Assembly: GCA_035500775.1 (NCBI GenBank)
Contig: DATJWY010000038.1
Coordinates: forward strand, 1-5,665
From: DATJWY01 sp035500775
GTDB taxonomy: Bacteria > Pseudomonadota > Alphaproteobacteria > Acetobacterales > Acetobacteraceae
Direction of reading: 5' to 3'
Length of the DNA stretch: 5,665 bases
Under the pieces are notes generated by a model. It ran no database searches, had not been told where the DNA came from, and saw nothing but the letters and a program-made list of their open reading frames with translations. Both the position numbers and the translations under genes were made by a program. Positions 4,476-5,665 of the stretch are shown here, in pieces (positions within the stretch are counted from its first letter, which is position 1; each line of letters starts with the position of its first letter).

Positions 4476-5474
4476 TTGACCATTCTACTAACCGGCGCGG
4501 CCGGCTTCATTGGCTTCCATGTGGCTCGTGCCCTGATCGGGCGCGGTGAGCGCGTTATCGGGGTCGATAATCTCAACCCGTACTACGATCCGGCGCTGAA
4601 GGAGGCGCGGCTCGAACAATTGCGCGGCCCCAGGTTCAGCTTTCATCGCCTGGACATCGCCGATCGGGAGGCGGTGGACAGGCTGGTTGCCGAGGCGGGG
4701 GAGGGGATTACCGGGGTGGTGCATCTGGCGGCCCAGGCGGGGGTCCGCTACTCGATGATCGACCCCTATGCCTATGTGTCGGCGAATGTGATGGGGCATG
4801 TGGTGCTGCTGGAGGCGGCACGGCGCATGTCGCGCTTGCGGCACTTCGTCTATGCCAGCTCATCCTCGGTTTATGGGCTCAACCGGGATTTGCCGTTCGG
4901 GGAGACGGCGCGGGTGGATCAGCCTTCGTCGCTCTATGCCGCGACCAAGCGTTCCGCCGAGCTGATCAGTCATGCTTACACGCATCTGTATGGGATGCCT
5001 CAGACCGGGCTGCGGTTCTTCACCGTCTATGGTCCCTGGGGGCGGCCGGACATGGCCTATTACGGCTTTGCCCAGGCGATCATGGCCGGGGAGCCGATCA
5101 CCCTCTACGAGGGCGGGACCCTGCGGCGGGACTTCACCTATATCGACGACATCGTGGCCGGCGTACTCGGCGTGCTGGACCGGCCGCCAGCCGCAAGGGA
5201 GGGGCCGCGGGTGCTCAATATCGGCAATAACCGGAGCGAGAGCGTGACCACGCTGGTCTCGCTGCTGGAGGCCGGGCTGGAGCGGAAGGCGGTGGTGCGG
5301 ACGGTGCCGAAACCGGCCGCGGATGTGGAGGAAACCTGGGCGTCGGTGGAGGCGATCCACCGGCTGACCGGCTACGAGCCGAGCACGCCGCTGTCTGTGG
5401 GGGTGCCGCGGTTCGTGGCCTGGTTCCGCGAATTTCATGGTGATGCAAAAAACCGGGTTGACCGGGTGGGCTGA
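4476..5474 (+). CDS. UDP-glucuronate 4-epimerase (extended SDR, NAD-dependent)
   Basis: 332 residues from a TTG start, so the protein opens MTILLTGAAGFIG as in its relatives. It has the NAD loop Gly7-x-x-Gly10-x-x-Gly13 and Asp31 for the adenosine ribose, HLAAQAGVRYS (83-93), the Ser-rich YASSSSVYG (126-134), catalytic Tyr154 and Lys158 in YAATK, and the signatures LRFFTVYGPWGRPDMA (179-194) and RRDFTYIDDIV (217-227). DNLNPYYD (31-38), AGVRYS and GPWGRPDMA favour the UDP-glucuronate 4-epimerase group (EC 5.1.3.6; LpsL or CapI in other bacteria) over GalE. The product, UDP-galacturonate, feeds LPS, capsule or exopolysaccharide. All catalytic residues are intact and the length is normal. No glycosyltransferase follows directly: the gene's last 17 bases overlap the first of two tandem promoters, so it appears to be transcribed alone. 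Confidence 0.92.
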   Translation: MTILLTGAAGFIGFHVARALIGRGERVIGVDNLNPYYDPALKEARLEQLRGPRFSFHRLDIADREAVDRLVAEAGEGITGVVHLAAQAGVRYSMIDPYAYVSANVMGHVVLLEAARRMSRLRHFVYASSSSVYGLNRDLPFGETARVDQPSSLYAATKRSAELISHAYTHLYGMPQTGLRFFTVYGPWGRPDMAYYGFAQAIMAGEPITLYEGGTLRRDFTYIDDIVAGVLGVLDRPPAAREGPRVLNIGNNRSESVTTLVSLLEAGLERKAVVRTVPKPAADVEETWASVEAIHRLTGYEPSTPLSVGVPRFVAWFREFHGDAKNRVDRVG

Positions 5475-5486
5475 GGGCACTAGATA
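5458..5486 (+). promoter_or_regulatory. Promoter P1 (TTGACC-N17-TAGATA), rrn-type
   Basis: The -35 TTGACC (5458-5463) lies inside the end of the epimerase gene and the -10 TAGATA (5481-5486) just after it, with an ideal 17-base spacer. CTAGAT also fits the alphaproteobacterial housekeeping -10 CTANAW. The bases after the -10 (GCCG) are GC-rich, as in stringently controlled promoters. Confidence 0.6.
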
Positions 5487-5488
5487 GC

Positions 5489-5507
5489 CGTCACCGCGTT
5501 GGTGGCG
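5489..5507 (+). other. Short hairpin between P1 and P2
   Basis: CGTCACC (5489-5495) pairs with GGTGGCG (5501-5507), seven pairs including one T-G wobble, with a 5-base loop. It is 14 bases after the epimerase stop but is followed by AAAAAC rather than T. It may end epimerase transcripts weakly or sit at the 5' end of the P1 transcript. Confidence 0.3.
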
Positions 5508-5516
5508 AAAAACTTC

Positions 5517-5545
5517 TTGCCTTAGCGCTGGTAGTTCACTAGATT
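5517..5545 (+). promoter_or_regulatory. Promoter P2 (TTGCCT-N17-TAGATT), rrn-type
   Basis: A second -35/-10 pair with the same 17-base spacer as P1 and the same CACTAGAT around its -10 (5537-5544 against 5478-5485), exactly 59 bases downstream. Two matched promoters in tandem are typical of rRNA operons. Confidence 0.6.
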
Positions 5546-5665
5546 TCTCGGCCTTGCCGGGGTTCTGGTGAGGCTGGATGGGGCGGCTGCGGTCGCTGAT
5601 CTGGTTTTGTTCTTTGACTGGTGAATCGGATTGGAAGGGATACGTTGGCGGCGTCCCCCGGGTTT
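5546..5665 (+). other. Putative rrn leader, running off the right edge
   Basis: No coding sequence is seen after the epimerase stop. The stretch contains the boxA and then a GGGATACGTTGGCGGCG segment resembling, from memory, the pre-16S leader or spacer of Acetobacteraceae. No mature 16S, tRNA or 23S sequence is present inside the window. Confidence 0.45.
5608..5618 (+). promoter_or_regulatory. rRNA-type boxA antitermination site (TGTTCTTTGAC)
   Basis: It matches the E. coli rrn boxA TGCTCTTTAAC at 9 of 11 bases and equals the form I associate with alphaproteobacterial rrn leaders and spacers. BoxA in the nascent RNA recruits NusB and NusE so that RNA polymerase reads through rRNA genes. It lies about 65 bases after the predicted P2 start site, which suggests a 16S rRNA gene just beyond the window. 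Confidence 0.6.

Overview
The window is GC-rich DNA with the dense coding of an alphaproteobacterium. The protein set (Dps, YceI, a patatin with a DUF3734-like tail, NAD-dependent 3-hydroxybutyrate dehydrogenase, UDP-glucuronate 4-epimerase), the CTAGAT-type -10 boxes and the TGTTCTTTGAC boxA near the right end suggest Rhodospirillales, most likely Acetobacteraceae. The lineage is an inference from style and motifs, not from a search.

Layout. (1) 2-586, + strand: the 3' part of a gene entering from the left. It ends in six tandem 17-residue coiled-coil repeats and a short Ser-Thr-Ser-Trp-Arg tail of the kind seen at the C-termini of surface-polysaccharide enzymes. (2) 587-773: a convergent intergenic stretch with two hairpins; the first is followed by a T-rich run and looks like a terminator. 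(3) 774-3208, - strand, transcribed right to left: a patatin-like lipid acyl hydrolase, then 14 bases on an exported YceI protein (probably translationally coupled), then, after a 153-base gap with a strong hairpin, dps. (4) 3209-3552: a 344-base divergent control region with two palindromes sharing a GTG-N-CAC core and a leader hairpin. (5) 3553-4338, + strand: bdhA. (6) 4476-5474, + strand: a UDP-glucuronate 4-epimerase with a TTG start and a 16-base palindrome in front of it. (7) 5458-5665: two evenly built tandem promoters exactly 59 bases apart, the first starting inside the epimerase gene, followed by an rRNA-type boxA. This looks like the control region and leader of an rRNA operon whose 16S gene would lie just beyond the window.

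How the genes fit together. BdhA interconverts (R)-3-hydroxybutyrate and acetoacetate, the step after polyhydroxybutyrate depolymerisation. The divergent patatin-type hydrolase could act on a membrane or storage-granule lipid/ester in the same carbon-reserve programme. Dps and YceI fit a stationary-phase/stress setting. The two outer protein genes point to envelope polysaccharide synthesis. I see no mobile element, CRISPR array, tRNA or complete novel system. The most notable signals are regulatory: the tandem rrn-like promoters with boxA, and the paired palindromes between the patatin gene and bdhA.
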